Assembly: GCF_014529535.1 (NCBI RefSeq)
Contig: NW_023503372.1
Location: 4,754,988-4,818,987, forward strand
Direction of reading: 5' to 3'
Origin: Bradysia coprophila
Taxonomy: Eukaryota > Arthropoda > Insecta > Diptera > Sciaridae
Length of the DNA: 64,000 nt
Shown: positions 48,183 to 58,548 of the stretch, in pieces
Layout of the letters: the number at the start of each line of letters is the position of its first letter
How positions within the stretch are numbered: the stretch's first letter is position 1
The notes under the pieces: generated by a model
Databases searched by the model: none
What the model was told of the DNA's origin: nothing
Seen by the model: only the letters and a program-made list of their open reading frames with translations
Translations under genes and position numbers: made by a program

Positions 48183-48317
48183 ATGGCTGATTCGAATGAC
48201 ATCGATCAAATTGACAATTTCGGGTGTACGCAGCCACACAAATTGAAAACGTCAAAGAAACGTGGTTTTTATTTCTTGCTTGCGGTGCTTGTGTTCATTA
48301 CAATTTTTTTCCCTTAA
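48183..48317 (+). CDS. Upstream ORF, 44 aa, with C-terminal hydrophobic segment
   Basis: ATG at 48183, stop at 48315-48317, 23 bp before the NHP2 start. The N-terminal half is acidic/polar (MADSNDIDQIDNF), a basic patch KTSKKRG follows, and residues 29-43 are hydrophobic (FYFLLAVLVFITIFF). It could be a regulatory uORF of the NHP2 mRNA or a tail-anchored micropeptide, or chance. Nothing identifies it by homology. Confidence 0.3.
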   Translation: MADSNDIDQIDNFGCTQPHKLKTSKKRGFYFLLAVLVFITIFFP

Positions 48318-48340
48318 ATTTTACCGACAAATAACAAGAA

Positions 48341-48862
48341 ATGGGTAAAGTAAAGAAGGAAAACGATGATGCTAACGAAAGCAAAGTGAAGGAAGAAGAT
48401 CTGTACGATGAAAAAGTGAAAAACGCCAATAAAATTGCTTCTCCCATGGCTTCAAAGAAATTGACCAAAAAGTGCTACAAACTCATCAAGAAGGGTAAGT
48501 CGAAAATGCCACTCATTATCAATTTGGCGTTTACTTACTCAACAAATTCCATTGCAGCGGTCAAACAGAAAACATTTCTCCGCAACGGGTTGAAAGACGT
48601 CCAAAGCCGACTGAACAAGGGCGAAAAGGGAATCGTAATATTTGCTGGCGATGTAACACCCATTGAGATCATGTGTCACTTGCCGGCCGTCTGTGAAGAT
48701 AAAGGCATTCCATATGCGTACACGCCGAGTCGACTCGATTTGGGAGCTGCAATGGGAGTCAAGCGTGGAACCGTCACGCTGCTTATTCGTGAACATCCCG
48801 ATTATCAAGAACAGTTTGATGAACTTAAGGCGGAAATTAGCACATTAGCTGCGCCAGTGTAG
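48341..48862 (+). CDS. NHP2: H/ACA ribonucleoprotein subunit NHP2
   Basis: Two exons, 48341-48494 and 48558-48862, give 152 residues, matching the family length of about 150. It belongs to the L7Ae/NHP2 family: the conserved core reads [20 protein letters not shown], then [43 protein letters not shown] and KRG. The N-terminus is acidic and basic mixed. The protein is one of four core subunits of H/ACA snoRNPs in the nucleolus, with dyskerin, NOP10 and GAR1, guiding rRNA pseudouridylation. The 63-nt intron keeps the frame open if retained, adding 21 residues at Ala52, but splicing restores the clean family alignment, so I take the spliced form. Confidence 0.93.
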   Translation: MGKVKKENDDANESKVKEEDLYDEKVKNANKIASPMASKKLTKKCYKLIKKGKSKMPLIINLAFTYSTNSIAAVKQKTFLRNGLKDVQSRLNKGEKGIVIFAGDVTPIEIMCHLPAVCEDKGIPYAYTPSRLDLGAAMGVKRGTVTLLIREHPDYQEQFDELKAEISTLAAPV

Positions 48863-49623
48863 GGTTAAGACATTTTTTTTTAAATATGAAAATTCATTTT
48901 GTTTGAATTACAAACTTATCATAAGTCGAATTCCATTCAAATGTTTGAATTTGTCAGCAATGCGAGTGAATTGATTGTGAATCGAGCTGTCATCGACGTT
49001 GGAGAGATTGACGAAAAAGAAGCTGGAATTTGAGATGCTTGGAGAAATACGCTTGCGGTGTCGTTTTGCATCGATCCATTAAAATGAAGAAATCGATTCG
49101 GTCCGAAGGTAAGAGTTGTGTTGAAAAGTATTGCCAGCGGTCTGAAAGTGGACAGTTATCACCCTATCCTGAATCATTCTTGTCCGAACATTTTATTTTC
49201 TGGCTCTCAGTTGATCTGACAAGAGCGAAAATATTATTCCAAATATTATATGTTCTCCCGTTGATTCTTTACGCTCTGCGCGCTCTGCACTTCTGCAGTC
49301 ATTGAGTCATATCATTTGACTCAATTCTTTATAATATTTATATCGACTCTGTCATGCGTGGTCTTTCAGCTACCACAAATGGAACAGCCAAAATTTTGTA
49401 ATTTGGATAACATACTGTTGCTGGCCATTATACCATCCTATGTTCTACACCATTGGTTTCGTTAACATTTAACTTTGTTCAGCCCAAAATGGTTTACTTT
49501 TACCGTTAACTCTTACCATGCCATCAGTCTAACCAAGTTATAATCGAGACTACCTATAATGTAGAGGACTAACAGAGTAAAGTCTTGAAAATGTTTAACA
49601 CGAAGGGGATAATGCTCGAGCAG
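48863..49623. other. Intergenic downstream of NHP2
   Basis: No supported gene. The frame at 49030-49305 has no recognisable homology. Confidence 0.4.
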
Positions 49624-49768
49624 GCACTTTAGGCACACCGGAAAGTGCTAACGGAGTCGAGGAATACCTCCAAATAAATTTCTAAAAATCAAAAGTCAAG
49701 TTTTTGATTTTTATAAATTTATTTGGAGGTATTCCTCGACTAACTTAGCACTTTCCAGTGCGCCTAAA
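49624..49768. repeat. Hairpin element, arms about 65 bp
   Basis: Arms carry ACTTTAGGC.CAC.GGAAAGTGCTAA, GTCGAGGAATACCTCCAAAT and mirrored sequence around a short AGTCAAG loop. Near-perfect pairing, no evident target duplication. Confidence 0.7.
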
Positions 49769-50343
49769 GTTGACAAGTCACAATAACCGGCAACGTGAAG
49801 CTTTAAGATTCAGAGATACGAAAAACTGATCAAATGATCACTCAGATTAGGGTAGTTTTAGTAGGTTTTTGAAATCCCTACTCGTATAAATCGATCGACA
49901 TTAATTCTCAGCAACAGGCTTAAAGACAAAATGTTGAAGTTAACAAATAATAAGTCAACATTTCCCGGTAAACAAAAACTTAGATCTGACTTCATTGTAC
50001 AATCCATACAATTCCGATGGTTCGGAAAATCAAGAAAGTTGGTTTAGGTTTCAAAAGCATGTACACTCCCGGAATTTTGAATGGTGTGTTCGGCGAAGGA
50101 TCGATTTCCCGATAACGAAATGTTTGGTGAAAACATTTCCCAGTAACGAAGTTACCAGGACACGCATTATTTCCATGCTCACCAATTAGGAATGGAATCC
50201 ACTAAGTGAGCAAACGCCTGGCCCGATGCCATGGAGAATGGAGTTGGGTTGAGCATAGATCGAAAACCGATTTTCCTAATCATGTCGTTTGAGTGAGGAT
50301 TGAAAACTGTACGTACAGCAATGCACGATTACCATCGGTCAGG
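49769..50343. other. Intergenic, no gene
   Basis: Nothing supported. Confidence 0.35.
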
Positions 50344-50351
50344 GAAACAAT

Positions 50352-50649
50352 CAGGGCCTATTTTCAGGGAAATCGATTTTCCACAATCTGCTAAGATTTT
50401 CCAAAATTTTCCGAAATTTGCTAAATTTGCTAATGGCAAATTCTAGCAAATTTTAGCAAATATACAGTGAACGACATCTCAAATGTCTCGCTGTCATTTT
50501 TTTCAGAGAATGTCATTGTGAATTTGCAATGACACAATAAAATTCTCAGAAAAATTTGACAGTGAGACATTTGAGATGTCGTTCACTGTAGGAAAATTTC
50601 GGAAAATTTTAGGAAATTTAGGAAATCAATTTCCCAAAAATAGGCCCTG
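50352..50649. mobile_element. hAT-like MITE with nested TA-type MITE
   Basis: Outer ends CAGGGCCTATTTT and AAAATAGGCCCTG are flanked by the 8-bp duplication GAAACAAT (50344-50351 and 50650-50657). Related to 26273-26432, in which the internal position is unoccupied. Confidence 0.85.
50463..50590. mobile_element. Palindromic TA-flanked MITE (Tc1/mariner-type) nested in hAT-like MITE
   Basis: Inverted ends TACAGTGAACGACATC and GATGTCGTTCACTGTA, arms about 48 bp, with TA at both edges. Absent from the sister outer element at 26273. Diverged relative at 16688-16817. Confidence 0.85.
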
Positions 50650-50657
50650 GAAACAAT

Positions 50658-51536
50658 GCGGTATCCTTATAGCCTCAACACTGCGGAAACAGTCATCTCC
50701 CAGAATTGATCGGTCTGTCCTTGTGGTGTGGCACCTGAGACTGGTGTACGTATATTTAGGGATTGTTCGCTTTACACCACCTCAGATTTTGCAGCTTCTG
50801 GTATTGTAAACTCCAAGGAACTCCAATGAGGATCTACCATCCATAGATGTTAAGCTGCTCAACGACTTATTATCGAAAACCGGAAAGTTTCCCTTTCAGA
50901 GAAAGTAAGGCTAGGGAGCAGGAGACATGCAATCTTTAATCGGGGCTTCTGCTCCTTCAAGAAAAGATCTGGATTTGGATACCGGGAAGTCAAGGCACCG
51001 GGAAATGCATCGACCGAAAAATCTACGTCTTTGATTACCGGGAAATTTTGTTGACTCGATTACCGGCAACAAACGTCTCATCCTTTCATGCCCGATTACC
51101 CTAATAGACCAACGATTCTATAATTGTCCTAATTCTTCAATAATTTTGATGAGTCTTCTCTTGTTTAGTATCTCTACCAACAACTGCATCATCAGTAAAA
51201 ACTCCATTCCTTTCGCAAATCGAAATTGAACAAATTTAATTGCTGTTCAGTACAAAATTAAGACTAAAACTAAAGAGAGAAAAAAGTTCAACTCGAACAT
51301 AAAACGGATCGCCTCCGTTTTTCAAAATATTTTTGGCATGGATTTATGACAAACGTAAAAATACGCCGCAACAAAATATGACACAATTCAAATGGCTTAC
51401 AGCTAAGAGATTACAGTAAATTTGATTCGATTAAGGCACAAATAATGTTGAATTTTAAGTAAATTCACTGGATGTACACGTACACAGTCGGCCAACATGT
51501 ATACACATGTGTACATTCCACTAGACAGTCAGTCGC
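50658..51536. other. Intergenic 3' of galactosyltransferase gene
   Basis: Nothing supported, apart from the probable 3' UTR on the minus strand near 51536. Confidence 0.35.
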
Positions 51537-54500
51537 TCACAATTCTGTTTTAACCGCTTCCGCTAACGATTCCTTGACGGTATTCAACAGAATGTCATTC
51601 GGATCCAAATTGACGATCTCATCTTCTTCAACCGACGAACCCTTGTCGTCGACTACGTTCTCATTGAAAAATTCCTTATCCCCCTTCTTCTCAACGGTCG
51701 TACCATTCGAGTCTGAAATTAGAACAGAAGCTTTAGTTATACTCGTCTTGGGGGACACAAATTTGGCACCTTCGATAGGGTTTATCAGAACCGAGTCTTC
51801 TGTGTCGGAAATGTAGCCCTCTTCACCTGTGTAATAAGTCGGAAACAGGAGCAGCGGAGCCGTACTCCAGGCTTCTAGATTTCTAACTTCGAACGCTTTT
51901 TTCCACGTTGCATTTTGATGGCGGTCAAACATAATAGGGAGGAACTCATCGACCGGAAGCAGTCGTTTTAGTGGCTTAGCATCTGAAATTTAAAAAAAAA
52001 TGCAAAATCCATAGGGGAACTGAATAGAAGTCAAATCACTTACCTAGTAGCTTCTGAGCTCCACGTAATGTTATAATGTAGCCGAGTGTCCAATAGGAAT
52101 AGCCAGCTTTGACAAGAAAATCAGAATTTTGTATCCATTTTTCGTCCTGACTCTCCAACCGCTTTCTTCCGAGATATCTGCAAAATCGTTGAGTTAAAAC
52201 AATGTCAACAATGACCGGATTCATCAATTACATCAAATCCCAGCCACCAAACGATCTAGCTTCATTAAGTATATTAACAGCTCGTTCCTTAAAGTACGGT
52301 TCAAAGCGAATATCATCCTCTAATATCAGCACTTCTTCCAGTTTCTCAGCCACAATTCTCTCCCATATACGGAAATGACTCAAAAAACACCCGATCTCAC
52401 CTAATGTCATCGGACGATTTAAGTACGGATCTGCGTAACCTTCCAAAAATTCAATTCCAATCTTTTTCAACTCGTCATAGTTCAATTCCCGTCCATCGAC
52501 GGCCGAAACATAGTCGACATCCAGGCCCAAGAAATCGAAACTTAGATTCATTTTAGCACGTCGTTCCGGACGTCTCTCCAAATTTATCATGAAAATTTTG
52601 CTCAATGTCATTCGATCTTTCGGCGCTAATTGAACGAATTTTTCCATTTCTGGTAGCAGAGCAAGTCCGTTGTCAATGTCGTTGAGTATCGAAATTTTTA
52701 TGTTCGCCACTTGGTCAATATCTTTACGAAAATCTTCAGTGTCTTCCATCGGCACCATTATGTAACCGAACGCATGAGTGTTCGAAACGTACAGTTGGGT
52801 GTCGGAGTAACGTGCCGAAACGGAAAAAATAATTATATCGTCGACAGGCACTTCGCTAGTTAGAGCCGGTTTGTTCAGCAGCACCAGCTGCTCGTGTAGA
52901 ATGGTTCTGTTGAAAGTTAGATAGTCCGTTGCAACGTAACGCAGATCGATTAGTACGGCGCTGTGTACCATTGGCACGGGAAAATCACCTCGTTTGACGT
53001 GATTGTAAATTTCCTTGTACTCGTCCGTTCGATGATAGTAGAATTCGTCCGACATACCGGCCCTGTACAGAAATTAAAAGTTTTTGTGTAAAAAGTGGAA
53101 AAGTGATGCAATAAATTTCAGTTACCAAAAATTGGAGTATAGACCGTCGGATAGTAGCATCGGCGACACGATCGGTAACTTTTTTTCAATCAACACTTTC
53201 AGTGTCTGCGGCTCGGTTAAAAACACATCAGCATCCAAGAACTGTGGACGAAAAACCAAACAAAATTTCCACTTTTTGTCAACTAAACATTTTAACGAAC
53301 TTACGAAAACGAAGTCAGCCCATGCTTGCCGCGCATAATTCAAACCTTCCTCCTTTAGTCGAATTACATGTTCATGTCGTTCTGCCGGCCAATGGGTGGC
53401 TGTTTTTTCAGTGCTTCGACTTTTCGGCACGTCTTGAAATTTGAAGTTGACGTTGTGGTATAAATTCGAAACTTTTTGCAACCATGTCTCTATTATTTGA
53501 ACAGTATTGTCTTCGTTGTGATCTGTGCGGAACCTGTTTGTATTTTCGATCAAAGTTAGATGATAATCAATATAGAATTAGTCGAGTTTTTATGTTAGGA
53601 ATACACTAGCAGAAGAATAAATGTCCATAGAGGCCATTCATAAATTACGCACGTAATTGTTCCACTCCTCCGTTTCGATCGAGTTCCTCTTAGGTGTGTG
53701 CGTAATTCATAAATGATCCTCAGCTTTAGTCATAGTAAATTAGCGAAATGTTTTAGAGTAATTTTCGAGAAGGATCTCATCAACAACCGCCAAGAGCTAC
53801 TCTAAAGTATTTTACGTGTCCTATCTGTCGATAACAGATTATCTATGTGTAGCACGTGTAGCAGGTTAAAATATCTCGTTAAAATAAATGTTTACGACAA
53901 AATCATCAGCAGATCAAATACCATTTCTTCCACCATAGCGCTGCTATAATAGTGAAGATTTAAAAATGTCCTTCATACAACGCTCGAAAGGCGCCGGCTC
54001 CTTCCTGGCATTAACGTAGAAAATTATTTGGTGTCTGATGACATCAAAATAGAGGCCGTATTTCCCTCGTTACGGCAGGAGTTAACCATTCTTGGTGTTA
54101 AAAATTTGAGGCTTTTCGACTGCTAACTTAATGGTAGGTGCAGGTAGTGTTACGATCCTTTGTGTTTCGCTTGATTTGCGAAATACAAAAAAAAATCTCG
54201 GTGCTTCTAAGTAGAGCTAGGTCAACCAAACAACAGGCAATGGAAGATCACACAAAGTACTGATGTTAGACTAGCATTCGACCAACTGCAACACACAACC
54301 TCGAGAGTTTCTTTCATCACGGGTAATCAATGATTATATAGAGAGCAGCAAAGATTTAAATTGTAGGGTTCTAAGAAATCGAAAAATCTTACACCTGAAT
54401 GTTGTTTATTCAAAGTCACACAAATTAATAGGAACCGAATTTTCTTCTCTGTAATTGGGACAAAATCTATAACTTGTGATTGACAGCGCGAAACATTTCT

Positions 54501-56245
54501 TTGTTTATAAGTAGGAAGCAATGGAACTAGCAGCACGATGATAATTAAATTTATTTTTGCATTTCCTAAGGCCTGAGAAACTCCACTAAGTTTCAGGAAG
54601 GCTACACCGCTAAACACAAATTTTCTAGTGGCAATTAGAAACGAGTGGCGAACTTGCAATTAAATTTCTCTGTACTAAAAATTTATATAGAAAATATCCT
54701 TTTTTCTCTTTCCGGTTTGTTTGGAATGCGATGAGAAATTGTTTTGAAGTTAATGATATGCCCAATTTCCTGGCAGTGTCAATAAAACAGTATTCATTGA
54801 ATGCTGAAACGTAAAGCATTAACTCGGAATAAATTTTAAAACCGGCGAACTCATCTGTGTTTTTATACAACTTGCTCTAGACAATGATAATGTGACAAAT
54901 GTATCGGTATCGGCTCGGAAGTACAAACTTGTCAAAATAACCATTTCCAGAGTTTGTTATTACAGACGGCAAGCGTATCAACACTTTTACTATCTTATCT
55001 ATTACTTCATTTGATAAAATATTTTCAAAGATTGATTTCAGAAATCTTTTACTGCATTTGTTTTGAACACGCTTTTTGCTTTATAAGACCTCATTTGTTG
55101 AAGCTTGTCGTTTATTTATTGCTGTCGTGTCGATAGCAGATGACAGCCATCTGTAACAGGTTAAAAAACACTTGTGAGTTCGGCTAGTATCACTCGCCTA
55201 AGTATAATTACTTCCGCTGCATCCTATGCAATCTATTATTAGCGATTGTTCGATGCTATGATTTCAACTGAACGCTAATATTCCAACTCATATCACTATA
55301 CATAACTACACACAAAACACTACATACACTACACAGTAACAGTAGCAGTTCATTTTCATCATAAAAATTTTGACCTGAGACATAAACTATCAACATGATG
55401 TTATGCATGGCCACGTCTCAGAGCAAATTCATTCCAGCAAATTCTAGAAGGCGATCGTTTTACTTAATATATCGTGCAAACAATAACTTTTGTCACAGTA
55501 GCATAATCCTACCAGACTTATGCAAGCTGATTTAATAATGTTCTTGGGGTCAAAAATACTTGGTACATTTATCATCAAAAGTATCTGTACGTATAGCTTG
55601 GTGTGGGTTAGTTTACTTAAAGATTTTATTTCGTACAAAAAACGAGCACAAAGAATCATCAGCGATCACATAATTTGAACGACGGAGGTCAATATCTTAT
55701 CAGAAATGTTTACATTATCCTAATATGAGTACACAGGAGGCAGAACCGAATAATTCTTTAACATTTCTGGCGATAGCGATTTTGAGAAACTGAAAAGTTT
55801 TATTTCGTCATAATATAAGTGCGAAGAGTCTATGAGACAAAGAATCATGCTTTCACTTAGCATATACTAGGAAAGTGTAATTTTTAGTACACTACTGCTA
55901 ACTCAACCAACTAAAATTCATTAGAATTGCACCGGATGAACAAAAATGTATAGTGGGCGCGAATGAAACATAATACACAGACCGCATTAAAGCAATGAAA
56001 TCCGTAAATAGAAAATCTTACCACAAAGTAATTCTTTCCTTGGGATAGTCCAACTGTTCTAAATACGTAAAGAAATACGGCAAAACGTGAGCCTTGTTCC
56101 GGAACAGAGTCACAATAACAAATGTTGGATATTTTTCGGTTTCATTGGAATCGGCACTACTCGCGATCGATTGTGTTAAACAAACACTGCAAATAACGAG
56201 ACACAATAATTGTAACTTCATGATGATCAGACGAACAATTTTCAC
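51537..56245 (-). CDS. Procollagen galactosyltransferase, GT25 family
   Basis: Six exons: 56245-56022, 53533-53305, 53241-53126, 53062-52232, 52177-52044 and 51982-51537, with matching phases, encode 659 residues. A Met at 56221 is an equally good start for the signal peptide MKLQLLCLVICSVCL. Key motifs: FLDADVF (DAD at 154-156), INLERRPER (350-357), GEIGCFLSHFRIWE, LEDDIRFE (437-440) and LLPVDEFLPIMFD. The family transfers galactose from UDP-galactose to hydroxylysine of collagen in the ER; the C-terminal KTEL is a KDEL-like retention signal and agrees with that. The two halves match the known two-domain glycosyltransferase layout. Intron 1 is about 2.5 kb; the others are short. Confidence 0.93.
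53534..56021 (-). other. Intron 1 of galactosyltransferase gene
   Basis: No gene recognised in it. Holds a short inverted-repeat element at 53631-53722; the rest is unique AT-rich sequence by eye. Confidence 0.55.
53631..53722. repeat. Short MITE, ATTCATAAATTACGCAC ends
   Basis: GGCCATTCATAAATTACGCAC is mirrored by GTGCGTAATTCATAAATGATC, with about 40 bp between. Sits in the large intron of the galactosyltransferase gene. Confidence 0.6.
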
Positions 56246-56479
56246 TGATTTCGAATGTTTTTTTTTTCTTTTACTTTATACGCGCTTGAAACAGATTAAC
56301 ATCTTCGTCGCAAGTAAATTGGACCAAATGGCCATCATGTTCATGTATCATGTATTATACTAAAATCTGCTCATGTTTATTGCCGAAATATTCCGATGAT
56401 TTGTTTACAAAATATCCTATGAGATTGAAAGATGAATGTAAGTACGCAGCAAAGGCTTTACGCGCATAATTTTTGAAAT

Positions 56480-58128
56480 TTCAAAAGAAGCTTCTTGATC
56501 AATCAATCATTAACTGAGAAATGTTATCCGAATTTGTTTAAAATCGGACAACTGACGCCGATTTTCAAAAATGGACGGAAAATGGACGTCAAGAACTACA
56601 GAGGAGTCAATGTGATGCCAAACCTTGCAAAAGTTTTTGAACGAGTGGTCTTCTTACAATTGAAGCTTATCATTCCTCGAAACATATCCGCATCTCATCA
56701 CGGATTCGTATCCGATAGAAACATTGAATCGAACCTGATGGAGCTGAGCGTCCTCATACATAATGCCTTCCAAGAAAACGCTCAACTAGATGAATTCATC
56801 GTCGACATCAGCAAAGCCTTCGAAAAAGTTTATAAGTCGAAACTTATTCGTAAAATGGCCAAATTTCCTCTTTCGAACGCCGCTTTGTTGTGGTTTTTGT
56901 CGTACCTGGTCTCAAGACTGCAATATGTCGTTGTGGGATCTGAAAAGTCGGACGTTTTCACAGTTCTTTCCGGTGTGGGCCAAGGATCCATTCTAGGAGT
57001 CATTGCGTTGCTGATGTTTTTCAACGACTCTGACGTTCAACTACCCGGTATCCACAATCTGAACTTTGCTGACGACAAGAAAATGACTTCAATAATAAAA
57101 TCTGAGGAGGATGCGATAAATCTTCAAGCAGCAATTGATATATTCTTCAAATGGTGTTGTGACAATGGAATGGAAATTAATAGAGCCAAGTCGAAAGTCA
57201 TCACATATACGCTCAAAAGGAATCTCATAATCTACGACTACAACTTAGATAACCAACTAATTGAACGGACAAGCAGTAATCTTGACTTGGGTGTTCTGTG
57301 CGACTCAAAGTTTTCTTTTAACTCTCACTACGAATACGTGAAAAACAAAAGCAGATCTGTGCTGAATTTTGTTCTACGTCAATGTCGATATTTTGACGAG
57401 GATGCCATGAAAATTCTATACAAAGCCTTGGTACGATCCAACCTCGAATTTGCAGCCACTGTTTGGTCACCAGTCTGTGCAAGTCACCGAACCACAATTG
57501 AGAGTACGCAGAAGCAGTTTGTTATGCATCTTAATGGTGACTACCGCGACCGCGCTGACAACAACTACGTCTTGAGCCCTTACATCGAAAGATGTACGAA
57601 GTTCGGTCTGCAAACTTTGATCTGTCGAAGGGTGAATGCATGTGTTTTGTTTATTCATTCGCTGCTTACCGGGAAAATCAACTCGCCGAGTCTTCGTTCT
57701 CAAATAACGTTCACAACGAGAGCACTCAAAAACAACGGAATTATTTACATCAAAGGCTGTCGGAATGGTCGCGTCACTAATTCACCATTCAACAACGCCT
57801 GTAAAATGTTCAACGCCACATCATCTTCGATCGATCCGACTCTGCCACACGCTCAGTTTCGTACCGCTCTGCTTCGTCTACCTGACTCAACTTTTGGTTC
57901 ATTCGTTCAACTATGATCGTGCCAGCCTAACATCAACTATTTCTACCTCTATTGACGAGCTTTCTGCAATAATCTGTTTCTTGTTTGTTTCTTATTTTTT
58001 CTAATTTTGACTCAAAATTTTTATTTTGTTAACGTGAACTTAACTTTTCTATTGTACAATTAATACTAATAGTCCACTTGTATTAAGCCGACTTTAAATG
58101 AATAAAGAATTGAATTGAATTGAATTGA
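56480..58128 (+). mobile_element. Jockey-like LINE, 5'-truncated, with GAATT tail
   Basis: A 473-codon open frame (56495-57916) covers the reverse transcriptase from QLTPIFK..RKMDVKNYRGV through SKAFEKV, GVGQGSILG, FADDKK and the C-terminal SRSVLNFVLR, ALVRSNLEFAATVW region. The endonuclease half is missing. Substitutions such as SKAFEK where SKAFDK is usual (a catalytic aspartate) suggest an inactive copy, yet no stop codon interrupts it. The 3' end has AATAAAG followed by tandem AATTG repeats (58100-58128), a normal LINE tail. Confidence 0.88.
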
Positions 58129-58548
58129 TGGACCGAAAGGCCTGTTTCAATTGAGACAACAAAAGGAAAGCAGGAAACCGTGCAGTCTCAAGTATAGCAA
58201 AACCAAGGTTCTGAAAGAACAGGTTAAGACACCCACGAAGGTCATGCAGATTGCCATCGTGTAGCCATTCGTTTTATTCATTTGTGTTCATGCTCGGAGT
58301 TGGAGTGCTATGCTTTCACACAAATGCGAATGAATAATATTTTACACAGTGAGTAGGCTAATACTACATCAGAGGCAAAACTCATTGAATTTGACAATAA
58401 CAATTGACAATCCACTACTGATCCTACTGATCCAAGCCAACCCTGACAATTTATGTTCTTTGTTAGTCACTTCTTTGAACTTGACGTTTATCCATTTAAA
58501 GGACATAAAATTCTGGGACAATAAATCGAAAATTATATCAGCGATATC
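58129..58548. other. Intergenic upstream of the PARP-DTX gene
   Basis: Contains one TTCTGAAAGAACAGG family end near 58211. The presumed promoter of the next gene lies here; no clear TATA box. Confidence 0.4.

Noticed and set aside
48341-48862. Single-exon reading of NHP2 (173 aa)
   Set aside because: The 63-nt stretch has a canonical GTAAGT...CAG intron and removal restores the family alignment at IKKAVK.
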